DNA of 64,000 nt. Source: Saccharibacillus sp. CPCC 101409 (GTDB taxonomy: Bacteria > Bacillota > Bacilli > Paenibacillales > Paenibacillaceae). Of the stretch, positions 27,057 through 39,215 are shown one piece after another. The translations under genes and the position numbers were made by a program. The first letter of the stretch is position 1, and each line of letters opens with the position of its first letter. The DNA lies in the NCBI RefSeq assembly GCF_030518235.1, contig NZ_JAULSA010000011.1:124001-188000 (forward strand), read 5' to 3'. The notes beneath the pieces are model-generated. The model was given only the letters and a program-made list of their open reading frames with translations. It was not told the origin of the DNA and made no database searches.

Positions 27057-27080
27057 ATCCAAGCCCGTTCGGACTTGGAT
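27057..27080 (-). terminator. murA terminator
   Basis: ATCCAAG and CTTGGAT arms with an inner CCG/CGG step are followed by TTTTTTG on the minus strand, 31 bp past the murA stop. Confidence 0.82.
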
Positions 27081-27110
27081 CATTCTGCATACGACCGGGC
27101 AACCCGATGG

Positions 27111-28457
27111 TTACGCCCAGGTCGGCTGTACTTTGAAAACAGGAGACTCTTCGCGCGTTTTCGCTTCGACGGCCGGAGCCGTTTCCGCGGAAACTTCCGA
27201 GAGGGAAACCCGCCAGATATCGGCGCCCAGACCGACCAGTTTCTCGGTCAAGTTGACGTAACCGCGATCGATATGATGCGTGCCGCCCACTTCCGTCGTT
27301 CCTTCGGCTACAAGGCCCGCGCAGATCAGCGCAGCGCCGGCGCGAAGGTCGGTCGCCGTTACTTTCGCTCCGACAAACTTGGTTTCGCCGCTGACGAACG
27401 AAGAACGTCCTTCGACTTTGATCTCCGCGTTCATCAAGCGGAATTGGTCGACGTGCATAAAGCGGTTCTCGAATACGGTCTCCGTCACGACGCTGGTTCC
27501 GGTGGAACTCAGCAGCAGCGCCATCATCTGCGCCTGCATGTCGGTCGGGAAGCCCGGATAAGGAAGCGTCTTGATGTCGACGGCGCGCAGCGGCTTGTCG
27601 GCCACGACGCGGATTCCGTTCTCGTCCGGCGTTACGGTAACGCCCATCTCTTCCATCTTGGCAATGACCGGACCGAGGTGGTCGGCGATTGCGCCTTCGA
27701 CGTACACGTCTCCGCCCGTAATCGCGGCAGCCACCATGTAAGTGCCCGCTTCGATCCGGTCGGGAATAACGGTATGAGCCGCGCCGATCAGCTTGTCCAC
27801 GCCTTCGATCCGGATCGTGCCCGTACCGGCGCCGCGAACGATCGCGCCCATGGCATTCAAATAATTGGCCAGGTCGACGATCTCCGGCTCTTTGGCCGCG
27901 TTCTCGATCGTCGTCGTGCCTTCGGCCATGGTTGCGGCCATCATGATATTCTCCGTCGCGCCGACACTGGCCACGTCCAGATAGATTTTCGCTCCGCGGA
28001 GTTTGCCTTCGCTTCTCGCTTCGACATATCCTTCGCCCATGGTGACGATCGCCCCCATCGCTTCGAACCCTTTCAGATGCTGATCGATCGGACGCGTGCC
28101 GATCGCGCAGCCGCCCGGCATCGAGATGCGGGTAGAACCCAGGCGCGCAAGCAAAGGCCCCATTACGAGGAAGGAGGCGCGCATCTTGCTTACCCACTCG
28201 TACGGCGCTTCGCATGAAGTCAGGTTTCGAGCATCTACACGGATGACTTCATCCCGGTATGTAATGCCGGCTCCCAGCGATTCCAAAACTTTATTGATGG
28301 TCATAACGTCGTCAAGAGGAGGAGCATCTGAAATGACGCTCTCTCTTTCTTGTCCTAATAGACTGGCAGCGATGATAGGAAGCACCGAATTCTTGGCACC
28401 GCTAACTTTCACGGTTCCGGTCAATCGTTTGCCGCCGCGGACGATAAATTTGCTCAT
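27111..28457 (-). CDS. murA: UDP-N-acetylglucosamine 1-carboxyvinyltransferase
   Basis: MurA transfers enolpyruvate from PEP to UDP-GlcNAc, the first committed step of peptidoglycan precursor synthesis in the cytoplasm. The 448-residue protein has the conserved [13 protein letters not shown] block (Lys22). The loop cysteine Cys117 in [13 protein letters not shown] forms the PEP adduct and is the fosfomycin target in the family. Start MSKFIVRGG is standard. It lies downstream of a DUF1146 gene and the atp operon, the conserved Bacillales setting. The usual downstream spoIID is absent: a terminator follows immediately. Confidence 0.96.
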   Translation of the reverse strand: MSKFIVRGGKRLTGTVKVSGAKNSVLPIIAASLLGQERESVISDAPPLDDVMTINKVLESLGAGITYRDEVIRVDARNLTSCEAPYEWVSKMRASFLVMGPLLARLGSTRISMPGGCAIGTRPIDQHLKGFEAMGAIVTMGEGYVEARSEGKLRGAKIYLDVASVGATENIMMAATMAEGTTTIENAAKEPEIVDLANYLNAMGAIVRGAGTGTIRIEGVDKLIGAAHTVIPDRIEAGTYMVAAAITGGDVYVEGAIADHLGPVIAKMEEMGVTVTPDENGIRVVADKPLRAVDIKTLPYPGFPTDMQAQMMALLLSSTGTSVVTETVFENRFMHVDQFRLMNAEIKVEGRSSFVSGETKFVGAKVTATDLRAGAALICAGLVAEGTTEVGGTHHIDRGYVNLTEKLVGLGADIWRVSLSEVSAETAPAVEAKTREESPVFKVQPTWA

Positions 28458-28619
28458 CTCCGTATTCCCTCCGCGCGTTTAATTTGCGTTGTTTGTAAGT
28501 TGTGGTATTGTGCACATGCCGACCCGAAGGCCGGTTCGTCTTGTGTAAAAGTAAGGTAACCAATTTAAGCCTAATCACTGATTAACCCAAGCGTTCCGAC
28601 TTCAAACAATTTCGGGCGT

Positions 28620-28874
28620 TTAGAAGCCCATTCTAAGCAGCTGCGTCCATCCGATGTAATCCAAAATAAAATTCGCGACGAAATGCCCGAGCACGATCGC
28701 CAGCAGTACCTGCAGCATTTTACCCTGCGGACTCTGCGGATGGCGAATGAACAAGTCGAGCTTCAGGTTCTGCAGCGCCCACCAGGCAAGTATAACACAC
28801 CCCAGCGAGATGACGATGGCCAGAATACCGGATACTCCGGTTTGTCCGAAAGATGCCAGTGTGTCTCCGTCCAC
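28620..28874 (-). CDS. DUF1146 family membrane protein
   Basis: The 84-residue protein has two hydrophobic segments (ILAIVISLGCVILAWWAL and MLQVLLAIVLGHFVANFIL) joined by a short charged loop with FIRHPQSPQGKML. This fits the DUF1146 family, which is found between the atp operon and murA in Paenibacillaceae. Its function is unknown. The start is GTG behind GAGGGGG. It is transcribed toward murA with a 160-bp gap and may share its promoter. Confidence 0.85.
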   Translation of the reverse strand: MDGDTLASFGQTGVSGILAIVISLGCVILAWWALQNLKLDLFIRHPQSPQGKMLQVLLAIVLGHFVANFILDYIGWTQLLRMGF

Positions 28875-29215
28875 GGTCCAAGCCCCCTCGTTCGTCCGGT
28901 CGGACTTCCATGTCCGCGCAGCGAAACATTTTTGCGGACTTCTCTATAATACTGGCAAGTGCGTGAAGAATCCAGCATATTTCAAACAATTTTTGCAAAA
29001 AAGTGCCTATAATTTTCATGCGTCATTTTCATTTCCCGCTTGCTTGATTGCTTATTTGGCGCAGCAGCGGGCTTTTTGCGGATTACAGTGCAGCTTTTCT
29101 TCTGCGCCTCAAGTTTGAAAACAGCATTTCCGGGGAAATAATCAGCGCCCGCAAACAGTAGATTCCCGGCTGTAGACCGGGCGTTTGGGCTCAGTTTCGG
29201 ATATTCGCGACAAAA
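28875..29215. other. Intergenic region between the atp operon and the DUF1146-murA unit
   Basis: This roughly 340-bp stretch contains no credible gene. On the minus strand it should hold the promoter of the DUF1146-murA unit; TATTAT/TATAGA-like sequences occur near 28945-28955, but no matching -35 stands out. A GC-rich inverted segment (GGCTGTAGACCGG) near 29168 is of uncertain meaning. Confidence 0.5.
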
Positions 29216-29243
29216 AGCCGATCTCCGGTTAAAGAGATCGGCT
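29216..29243 (-). terminator. atp operon terminator
   Basis: Perfect 10-bp arms (AGCCGATCTC and complement) with an 8-nt loop are followed by TTTTTG on the minus strand, directly past the atpC stop. Confidence 0.9.
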
Positions 29244-29249
29244 GTCCGA

Positions 29250-29672
29250 TTATTTGTTGACGACGTCCGTACCGGACACGTCGATCCGGGTCATCGCGCG
29301 TTTGAGCGCGTATTCCGCACGGCGGAAATCGACCTCGTCCTGGTGCATCTTGCTGCTCTCGATCCGCAGTTCGGCCCGTTCCCGAGCGGCTCGCGCGCGC
29401 TCGAGGTCGATGCTTTCCGGAAGCTCGGCGCTTTCGGCCAGCACGACGACTTTGTCGCGGCGAACTTCGAGGAAACCGCCGTGCACGGCGATATGCGAAC
29501 GCTTGCCGTCATGCTGCACGGTCAGCGCGCCGATCTGGAGCGGAGCTACGGTCGCCACGTGGCCCGGCAGCACGCCCATGTCGCCTTCTACGCTCTTCGC
29601 GATGATACTGGTCACATCGCCGGAGTAGATCAAACGCTCCGGCGTGACGATTTCCAGCAAAAAGGTGCTCAC
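29250..29672 (-). CDS. atpC: ATP synthase F1 epsilon subunit
   Basis: Epsilon joins the central stalk to the c-ring and inhibits ATP hydrolysis. The 140-residue protein has the N-terminal beta-sandwich (TFLLEIVTPERLIYSGDVTS, GDMGVLPGHVATVAPLQIG) and the C-terminal helical pair (RARAARERAELRIE... RAEYALKRAMTRI). The start is GTG after GGAGGG. It is the last gene of the operon, 30 bp after atpD, with the operon terminator immediately beyond. Confidence 0.97.
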   Translation of the reverse strand: MSTFLLEIVTPERLIYSGDVTSIIAKSVEGDMGVLPGHVATVAPLQIGALTVQHDGKRSHIAVHGGFLEVRRDKVVVLAESAELPESIDLERARAARERAELRIESSKMHQDEVDFRRAEYALKRAMTRIDVSGTDVVNK

Positions 29673-29702
29673 TTGTATCCCTCCTCCCCCAAAGCCTGCG
29701 GC

Positions 29703-31118
<1,416 letters not shown>

Positions 31119-31127
31119 CTACAAGCT

Positions 31128-31991
31128 TCAGCTTTGTGCGGCGCTGGCTCCCGCCACGATTTCGGTGATTTCCTGGGTAATGGCCGCCTGACGCGCCCGG
31201 TTGTACGTTAAGGTATATTCGTTGATGAGCTTCGTCGCGTTCTTGGTCGCGGAGCCCATCGCCGTCATTCTCGAACCCAATTCGCTGGCTTTGCCTTCGA
31301 GCACCGCTCTGTAAACGAGCGTTTCGGCGTAGCGCGGCAGCAGTTCGCCCAGCACGGCTTCGGCCGAAGGCTCGAATTCGTACGATTGCAAAGCGCCTTC
31401 GAACGATACCGGCTCCATCGGCAGCAGAGCTTCGACCTGCGGAATCTGGGTAAGAGCGTTGATAAACTGGTTGTAGCATAAGTACAGCGCGTCGCAGCGG
31501 CCGAGTTCATAGTCCTGAACGGCGCGCGCCGCCACGGTCTTGATGTCGGCGAACGAAGGCGAATCGGACAGGTCGATTACGGCTTCGGCGACTTCGACGC
31601 CGCGTCTGCGGAAATAATCGCGGCCTTTGCGTCCGATCACGTACACGACGTATTCGTCCGGGGACGAATGCCGGTCGCGCAGTTCGTTGGAGACGCGGCG
31701 CAAGATGTTGGCGTTATAACCGCCCGCAAGGCCCCGGTCCGACGTGATGACCAGATACGCCGTCTTGCTCACCGCGCGCTTCTCCAGCATCGGATGCCGA
31801 ATGCCGGTGCTGCTCGATGCGATGCTTGCCACGACTTCGCGCAGCTTCTCGGAATACGGCCGCGCCGCTTCCGCTTTCTCCTGCGCTCTGCGCAGCTTGG
31901 AAGCCGCCACCATCTCCATTGCTTTGGTGATTTGACGGGTATTCTGGGTACTCTTGATCTGACGTTTGATCTCGCGTATTCCTTTTGCCAA
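31128..31991 (-). CDS. atpG: ATP synthase F1 gamma subunit
   Basis: Gamma is the rotating central shaft. The 287-residue protein starts MAKGIREIKRQIKSTQNTRQ and ends TYNRARQAAITQEITEIVAG, the two long helices that form the coiled coil. The start is TTG at 31991, eight bases after AGGAGG; an upstream GTG overlaps that site. This start gives the same length as the Bacillus subtilis subunit. The gene is separated from atpA by about 400 nt of structured sequence, much longer than other gaps in the operon. Confidence 0.97.
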   Translation of the reverse strand: MAKGIREIKRQIKSTQNTRQITKAMEMVAASKLRRAQEKAEAARPYSEKLREVVASIASSSTGIRHPMLEKRAVSKTAYLVITSDRGLAGGYNANILRRVSNELRDRHSSPDEYVVYVIGRKGRDYFRRRGVEVAEAVIDLSDSPSFADIKTVAARAVQDYELGRCDALYLCYNQFINALTQIPQVEALLPMEPVSFEGALQSYEFEPSAEAVLGELLPRYAETLVYRAVLEGKASELGSRMTAMGSATKNATKLINEYTLTYNRARQAAITQEITEIVAGASAAQS

Positions 31992-32074
31992 TGTTGTCAC
32001 CTCCTAAAAACTTTGCGTAAACAAAGTTACTTCGTAAGCGAGAAAATCCAATAAAGTAAAGGCAGGTTGGCCCC

Positions 32075-32183
32075 GGGAAATTCCGTTCCGGTCGCGTGTT
32101 GAAACCAGGAAGCTCGATTAGATTCTAGCGGAATCTTCCCGGTTTCAAAGGCGAACGCCAGGTCTCCTTCACGGAATTTTCCC
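32075..32183. repeat. Nested inverted repeats between atpA and atpG
   Basis: Outer arms GGGAAATTCCGT (32075-32086) and ACGGAATTTTCCC (32171-32183) enclose inner arms GAAACCAGGAAG (32101-32112) and CTTCCCGGTTTC (32135-32146; one mismatch). Two further hairpins follow nearer atpA: GCTTTGCgaaGCAAAG at 32231-32246, and a long stem AAGCCGC...GCGGCTT at 32308-32341. The whole 390-bp gap (32001-32390) has no gene. Confidence 0.75.
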
Positions 32184-32390
32184 TAAGTCCCTTTAGCCTT
32201 TCCTTAATCTATCTTTTCTCAACACCCCATGCTTTGCGAAGCAAAGTCGATTCTTAAAATGCAGGTTGCGTTTCACTTATAGAGCCCGCCTTGGACGCGT
32301 ACGCGCAAAGCCGCTCTTTCCCTGCGGGAAGGGCGCGGCTTCACTCGTTCGGAGTCCGGAGGGAATCTCCTGAAGATGTGCGAGCGGCGC

Positions 32391-33920
<1,530 letters not shown>

Positions 33921-33923
33921 TCA

Positions 33924-34469
33924 CTATGCTTGTCGTTCAAAAGACTTTTCGAGACGTTCCAGCTTGCCCGCCAGACTGCCGTCGTACAGCGTATTGCCGA
34001 TCACGACTTTGGCTCCGCCCAGCACGGTTTTGTCCACCACATTGTGGACGGTGATTTTCTTGCCCGTCAGAACGCCGAACCGCTGCGCGGTTTCGGCTTT
34101 TTCCGCTTCGGTCATCGGAAATGCCGTATAAACGGTAGCGTCGGCCAGGCCGAGCGCTTCGTTGGAGATCTGTTCGTAACTCTCGCGCAGTTCGCCGAAC
34201 AGCTGCGTGCGGCCGCGTTCGAGCAGAAGCTCGACCGTCCGGATCACCGGAACGGAAACGCGGCCTTCAAAAGCGCTGCTCAGCACTTTTTTCTTATCTT
34301 CCACGGATACACCGGGCGAAGATACGAACTTGCGCAGGGCCGGTTCGGACGCGAATGCTTCCGTAATGGCGCGCAGCTCGGCCTGAGTCTCGGCGACTTT
34401 GCCTTCGGCGAAAGTCACTTCGAACAGCGCGCGCGCATACCGTTTCGCGACCAGCGTATCGCGGCTCAT
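33924..34469 (-). CDS. atpH: ATP synthase F1 delta subunit
   Basis: Delta links the peripheral stalk (b subunit) to the top of the alpha/beta hexamer. The 181-residue product starts MSRDTLVAKRYARALFEVT. It contains the family's C-terminal segment TGKKITVHNVVDKTVLGGAKVVIG. It overlaps atpF by 4 nt (ATGA), indicating translational coupling. Length and place in the operon are normal. Confidence 0.96.
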   Translation of the reverse strand: MSRDTLVAKRYARALFEVTFAEGKVAETQAELRAITEAFASEPALRKFVSSPGVSVEDKKKVLSSAFEGRVSVPVIRTVELLLERGRTQLFGELRESYEQISNEALGLADATVYTAFPMTEAEKAETAQRFGVLTGKKITVHNVVDKTVLGGAKVVIGNTLYDGSLAGKLERLEKSFERQA

Positions 34470-34951
34470 GATTGCGTCCCTACGTCTTTCAGGTACTGAT
34501 CGACCAGGCCTTCGTTCGTCTTCTCGTCGATCTCTTTCTCGATCAGCTTGGAAGCGATCTGTACGGAGACGCGTCCGACTTCGCCGCGGAGCGCGGCCAT
34601 CGCTTTGTTCTTCTCGCTCTCGATATCGCGGAGCGCTTCGTCTTTCAGACGAGCCGTTTCGTCCTTCGCCTGCGCGATCATCTGATCGGCCTGCTTGCTG
34701 CTCGTTTGTCTGGACTGTTCGATAATGTCATAAGCTTCTTTGCGCGCCTGCTGGAGCGCTTCCTGCTGCTGCGTCACGTAAGCGGCTGCTTCGTCGCGTG
34801 TCGTGGAAGCTTCTTTCAGTTGGCTCAGCACCAGTTCCCGGCGCTTCTCCATCACCGAAAGCAGCGGTCCGATCGCGTAGCGGCTGAGCAGCCAGTACAG
34901 GATCAGGAACGCAATCAGGGTGATAATTGTAGAAGACCATACGATATCCAC
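34466..34951 (-). CDS. atpF: ATP synthase Fo b subunit
   Basis: Subunit b forms the peripheral stalk: one N-terminal membrane helix (STIITLIAFLILYWLLSRYA) followed by a long charged helix (SQLKEASTTRDEAAAYVTQQ and onward) that dimerises. The 161-residue length is usual. GTG at 34951, eight bases after AAAGGAG, is preferred to a GTG three codons earlier that overlaps the site. It lies between atpE and atpH. Confidence 0.96.
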   Translation of the reverse strand: MDIVWSSTIITLIAFLILYWLLSRYAIGPLLSVMEKRRELVLSQLKEASTTRDEAAAYVTQQQEALQQARKEAYDIIEQSRQTSSKQADQMIAQAKDETARLKDEALRDIESEKNKAMAALRGEVGRVSVQIASKLIEKEIDEKTNEGLVDQYLKDVGTQS

Positions 34952-35076
34952 TTGAGTCACTCCTTTCCGGTTCGGTAAAACGGGCCTTGCTTCGAGTCTA
35001 TTTCAATACGTATAAAGTACTCAGTTCAAAAAGAAGGCGCGGAGGCTGTGCCATCCCCGCCATACTTGATTTTAAG

Positions 35077-35421
<345 letters not shown>

Positions 35422-35435
35422 TTATTGAAAAGCGG

Positions 35436-36248
35436 CTAATGCTCTTCGTGCGTGTCGATCTTCTGCGAGATGTACACAAGGGCCAGAATCGTAAAGACGA
35501 ACGCCTGGATGGCGCCTACGAAAATACTGAATCCCTGCCACACCATCATCAGCGGGATCGAAGCGATCAGCCCGACTACATTGACGGCTGCGAGCTTTAG
35601 GATAACGCTGATCAGCACCTCGCCGGCAAAGATATTGCCGTAGAGACGCATGCCGTGCGTCAGCAGACTCGAGAACTGCTCGATCAGGTTGATCGGGAAG
35701 AATACCGGATACGGCTCGAAGTAGTGCTTGAAGTAAGCCTTGGTATTCTTCGTAATTCCGAGGAAATGCACCAGGATGAAAACGATCGCCGCCAGTGTCA
35801 TGGCTACGGTTACGTCCGCGGTAGGCGATTTCCAAATCGCGACTTCGACGTGGGCTTCCGTGCCAGCAGCGGCAGCGGCGTTAAATGCTTCTACAGCGGG
35901 AAGGATCGGATGACCGAATACTGTCGCTTCCGCCACACTATGCGGATGAATAACAATACCGAACGGCAGACCCAGCATGTTGCTGACGAAGATAAACATA
36001 ATCAGCGTAACCGCCAGGGTAACGAACGGCCGGCCTTTCTTCATATCCATGGTACCGGCAATCTGGTTCTGGACGAACTCGATCACCCATTCCATGAAGT
36101 TTTGCATTTTACCCGGGTTTTCCACGGAAAGTTTCCGGGTCGCCAGCTTGGCGATCAGAAACACCACCGCGCAGCTTACGATCAGCATCAGGACGACCGA
36201 CAGGTCGACACGCATGCCGAGCAGCTCAATGATTAGCGATTCATGCAT
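35436..36248 (-). CDS. atpB: ATP synthase Fo a subunit
   Basis: Subunit a holds the proton half-channels beside the c-ring. The 270-residue multi-spanning protein has the essential arginine segment HGMRLYGNIFAGEVL and the C-terminal IQAFVFTILALVYISQ helix. The ATG at 36248 follows AAAGGGGGG and overlaps the end of atpI by 8 bp, consistent with coupled translation. Confidence 0.96.
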   Translation of the reverse strand: MHESLIIELLGMRVDLSVVLMLIVSCAVVFLIAKLATRKLSVENPGKMQNFMEWVIEFVQNQIAGTMDMKKGRPFVTLAVTLIMFIFVSNMLGLPFGIVIHPHSVAEATVFGHPILPAVEAFNAAAAAGTEAHVEVAIWKSPTADVTVAMTLAAIVFILVHFLGITKNTKAYFKHYFEPYPVFFPINLIEQFSSLLTHGMRLYGNIFAGEVLISVILKLAAVNVVGLIASIPLMMVWQGFSIFVGAIQAFVFTILALVYISQKIDTHEEH

Positions 36249-36702
36249 CTTTTTCCCCCCTTTCTTTAGCCAGTTTCTCTTTCTCTCTCCGTTTCTCCTC
36301 AAAGTAGAGAGATTCTGCTTTGGATTCCTTGCGAGTAATCAGGATTCCGACAATCAGCAGAATAATCGGAGCTGCGCTCAAACTCGCCATCAGGGCAATC
36401 AAGTTGACTTCATGCGGAAATTCGATGGCGACTACAAGAGCCGCAATCGCCGCGATCGCCCGCCAGGCAAAGCCAAGTCCGCCCCGGGCCTTTCTTCCTT
36501 CCGATACCGCATCCGTAATCTTGCGGACCCTGTATCCCAAATAATACGCGCTCATGCAGCTTACGCTCGTTCCCAGTACAATCCCCAGGATCACCGGGTG
36601 ATGATGGGGGGCGATCAGCATCCAGACGGCGCCGATTGCCAGGAGTGTATAGGTTATGCGCGTAAGCCAGCGCATGTATTTCGGCAATTCGCTTTCACTC
36701 AT
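36241..36702 (-). CDS. atpI: ATP synthase subunit I (AtpI family)
   Basis: The 153-residue protein has about four membrane segments (for example ITYTLLAIGAVWMLIAP and APIILLIVGILIT) and a charged C-terminal tail (EEKRREKEKLAKERGEKD). AtpI-type proteins assist assembly of the c-ring or cation supply in related bacteria. The ATG follows TGGAGGG. It overlaps both neighbours by 8 bp, tying it tightly to the atp operon. Confidence 0.88.
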   Translation of the reverse strand: MSESELPKYMRWLTRITYTLLAIGAVWMLIAPHHHPVILGIVLGTSVSCMSAYYLGYRVRKITDAVSEGRKARGGLGFAWRAIAAIAALVVAIEFPHEVNLIALMASLSAAPIILLIVGILITRKESKAESLYFEEKRREKEKLAKERGEKDA

Positions 36703-36937
36703 TGCTTCCCTCCAAAACTTTGCGAACGAGGGCGACGATCCCAACGGCTCCCGCTACGAGTCCGATTAAGACGCCGAGTCCGATCCAGAGTCCCGAACCG
36801 CCGGTTATGTCGTTCATCCAGCGCCCAAAAAAGAAGCCGAGCAGTGTAAACAAAACAAGCTCGACGCCGATGGCGCTGACGAGTCCAACCGCTTTCCAGG
36901 GGCTGCTTTTATCGGTCGGCTGTACGGGTTTCTTCAT
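36695..36937 (-). CDS. atpZ: AtpZ/AtpI-family small membrane protein
   Basis: The 80-residue product has two membrane helices (VSAIGVELVLFTLLGFFFGR and LWIGLGVLIGLVAGAVGIVA) linked by WMNDITGGSG. This is the pattern of AtpZ-type proteins that precede atpI/atpB in Firmicutes and are proposed to help enzyme assembly or divalent cation transport. It is the first gene after the operon promoter; the site before the ATG is weak (GGGGCGGG). Confidence 0.85.
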   Translation of the reverse strand: MKKPVQPTDKSSPWKAVGLVSAIGVELVLFTLLGFFFGRWMNDITGGSGLWIGLGVLIGLVAGAVGIVALVRKVLEGSNE

Positions 36938-36963
36938 TAGATTTCCCGCCCCAATCCCCATTC

Positions 36964-36993
36964 ATTTTACTTAACGGGAAGAGTTATTGTCAA
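36964..36993 (-). promoter_or_regulatory. atp operon promoter
   Basis: The minus strand carries a perfect TTGACA (36988-36993) and TAAAAT (36964-36969), 18 bp apart, just upstream of atpZ. This makes an atpZ-I-B-E-F-H-A-G-D-C transcript of about 7.7 kb. Confidence 0.85.
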
Positions 36994-37082
36994 TTCACCG
37001 AACTTTTCCTTTTCGACTGGCTTTTGGCGTTATGAAAACGCATTAACCGTACAGCTATACTGTATACTGTTTGCCCGGTCGA

Positions 37083-38255
37083 TCACAATGCAACTTCGGG
37101 ATCAATTGTGTCTATTTTGTGAAATTCGTCAGGGCGTTCGTTTTTGAATCCGAAACTATGAAGAATTGCATTGACAATCCGCTGCGACGCTTTGCCGTCT
37201 CCGTACGGGTTGGCGGCCCGGCTCATGGATTCGTAAAGAACCTCGTCGCTCAGCAAGGCTTGAGTCCGTTCATACACCTTCTCTTCTTCCGTACCTACCA
37301 GTTCGAGCGTTCCGGCTTCGATGCCTTCGGGACGTTCCGTCGTATCGCGCAGTACGAGTACAGGCACGCCGAACGATGGAGCTTCTTCCTGCAGGCCGCC
37401 GGAGTCGGTCAGGATCAAATGGGTATGCGGATAAAAATTGTGCAGGTCCACGACGTCCAGCGGATCGATCAGCGAGATGCGCGGATGATTGCCCAGGATT
37501 TCGTGAGCCGGCTCTCTTACAGCGGGACTCGGATGAACGGGATATACGATGGCAATGTCCTCGAACTCGTCGGCGATCCGTTTAACGGCGCGGAAGATAT
37601 TGCGATGCGGTTCGCCCTGCGATTCGCGGCGGTGCGCCGTCATCAGAATCAGTCGTTTCCCTTTGGCCCAATCCAGTACCGGGTGGCTGTAATCGGGCTG
37701 CACGGTATATTGAAACACATCCGTAACGGTGTTGCCTGTGACAAAAATACTTGACTGCGCCTTATTCTCTTTGGCCAAATTGCCCGCCGACCAGGAGGTC
37801 GGAGCAAAGTGCAGGTCCGCCAGAACGCCCGTCAGCTGACGGTTCATTTCTTCCGGATACGGCGACAGCTTGTTCCAGGTGCGCAGGCCCGCTTCCACGT
37901 GGCCGACTTGAATCTGCTGGATAAACGCCGCGTAGCTGGCCAGGAACGTGGTCAGCGTGTCGCCGTGCACCAGCACGATGTCCGGCTTCGCTTCGCGCAG
38001 CACCGGTTCGAGGCCCTGCAGCACGCGCACCGAGATCTCGTTCAGCGTCTGGCGGTCTTTCATGACGTCCAGATCGTAATCCGGGCTGATCTTGAATACC
38101 TCAAGCACCTGATCGAGCATCTGGCGGTGCTGCGCGGTTACGCAAACGACCGATTCGATCTCTTCGGGGTGTTTTTCCAGTTCCAGAATGAGCGGAGCCA
38201 TCTTGATGGCCTCCGGACGCACGCCGAAGATGGTCATGACTTTGATTTTCTTCAT
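37083..38255 (-). CDS. mnaA: UDP-N-acetylglucosamine 2-epimerase (non-hydrolysing)
   Basis: MnaA/WecB converts UDP-GlcNAc to UDP-ManNAc, the donor used by TagA. The 390-residue length fits. Motifs include IFGVRPEAIKMAPLI, VLVHGDTLTTFLAS, HVEAGLRT, LTAHRRESQG and the C-terminal DSGGLQEEAPSFGVPVLVLR. Start MKKIKVM has AAAGGTG upstream. It lies between upp and the atp operon as in Bacillus and Paenibacillus. Its product links functionally to the wall polymer genes at 16-19 kb. Confidence 0.96.
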   Translation of the reverse strand: MKKIKVMTIFGVRPEAIKMAPLILELEKHPEEIESVVCVTAQHRQMLDQVLEVFKISPDYDLDVMKDRQTLNEISVRVLQGLEPVLREAKPDIVLVHGDTLTTFLASYAAFIQQIQVGHVEAGLRTWNKLSPYPEEMNRQLTGVLADLHFAPTSWSAGNLAKENKAQSSIFVTGNTVTDVFQYTVQPDYSHPVLDWAKGKRLILMTAHRRESQGEPHRNIFRAVKRIADEFEDIAIVYPVHPSPAVREPAHEILGNHPRISLIDPLDVVDLHNFYPHTHLILTDSGGLQEEAPSFGVPVLVLRDTTERPEGIEAGTLELVGTEEEKVYERTQALLSDEVLYESMSRAANPYGDGKASQRIVNAILHSFGFKNERPDEFHKIDTIDPEVAL

Positions 38256-38381
38256 TGAATTATTCGCTCACCTTTCCGTTGGACAGCCGGTTTCCGCATC
38301 CTCGCCGAACAGTTCCTTCATTATAAAGCGCTTTTTTGGAAAGCATTAGTGCGGAACGGTTCGGCGAGACGGAAGCCTGTC

Positions 38382-39011
38382 TTATTTCGTGCCGTAGAGG
38401 CGGTCGCCCGCGTCGCCGAGCCCCGGTACGATATACCCGTGGTCGTCCAGTCTCTCGTCCAGCGCCGCTACATAAATATCCACGTCGGGGTGCGCGTCCT
38501 GTACGGCTTTCACGCCTTCCGGCGCGGCGATCAGATTCATCATCTTGATCTGCGTGCAGCCGCGTTTCTTGAGCACGTCGATCGCCGCGATCGCGGAACC
38601 GCCGGTCGCCAGCATCGGATCGATCACGATCAGCTCGCGCTCCTGCACGTCGGTCGGCAGCTTCACGTAGTATTCGACCGGCTGCAGCGTATTCGGGTCG
38701 CGGAACAGCCCGACGTGACCGACTTTGGCCGCCGGCAGCAGCTTGAGCACGCCGTCGAGCATGCCCAGACCGGCGCGCAGAATCGGCACCAGGCCGAGCA
38801 TGCGGCCGGAGATGACTTTGCCTTCCGTCTGCGTGACCGGCGTTTCCACCGGAATCGACTCCAGCGGCACTTCACGCGTAATTTCGTACGCCATCAGCGT
38901 TGCCACTTCGTCGACCAGTTCTCTAAAATCTTTCGTGTTCGTGTTCACATCGCGAATAAAAGTCAGTTTGTGCTGAATCAGCGGGTGATCGCATATCACC
39001 AATTTGCTCAT
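38382..39011 (-). CDS. upp: Uracil phosphoribosyltransferase
   Basis: Upp salvages uracil with PRPP to make UMP. The 209-residue protein contains the PRPP-binding [20 protein letters not shown] and a C-terminal uracil-binding region with [20 protein letters not shown]. The ATG follows CGGAGGG. In Bacillus it directly follows glyA; here a three-gene ABC importer lies between them, which suggests insertion of that unit. It ends about 125 bp before mnaA. Confidence 0.97.
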   Translation of the reverse strand: MSKLVICDHPLIQHKLTFIRDVNTNTKDFRELVDEVATLMAYEITREVPLESIPVETPVTQTEGKVISGRMLGLVPILRAGLGMLDGVLKLLPAAKVGHVGLFRDPNTLQPVEYYVKLPTDVQERELIVIDPMLATGGSAIAAIDVLKKRGCTQIKMMNLIAAPEGVKAVQDAHPDVDIYVAALDERLDDHGYIVPGLGDAGDRLYGTK

Positions 39012-39159
39012 AGGTTTGTCCCTCCGTACGTTATCCACTGCCTTACGCGGAATATTCCTGCTGCTCGAATTTCCGCCTAAATCTTGTCCATTATAGCATT
39101 CCGGGGCCTTGTATGCACCCGCCGAAACATTCCCGACACAAAAATGTAGAGTCGGCGAA

Positions 39160-39194
39160 AAAAGTCCCCAGGCGACAATCGCGCCGGGGGACTT
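39160..39194 (-). terminator. Terminator of the ABC importer operon
   Basis: Perfect 9-bp arms (AAAGTCCCC and complement) are followed by TTTTTTCG on the minus strand, 20 bp past the binding-protein stop. Confidence 0.85.
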
Positions 39195-39215
39195 TCGGAG
39201 TTCGTATCGAACCGC

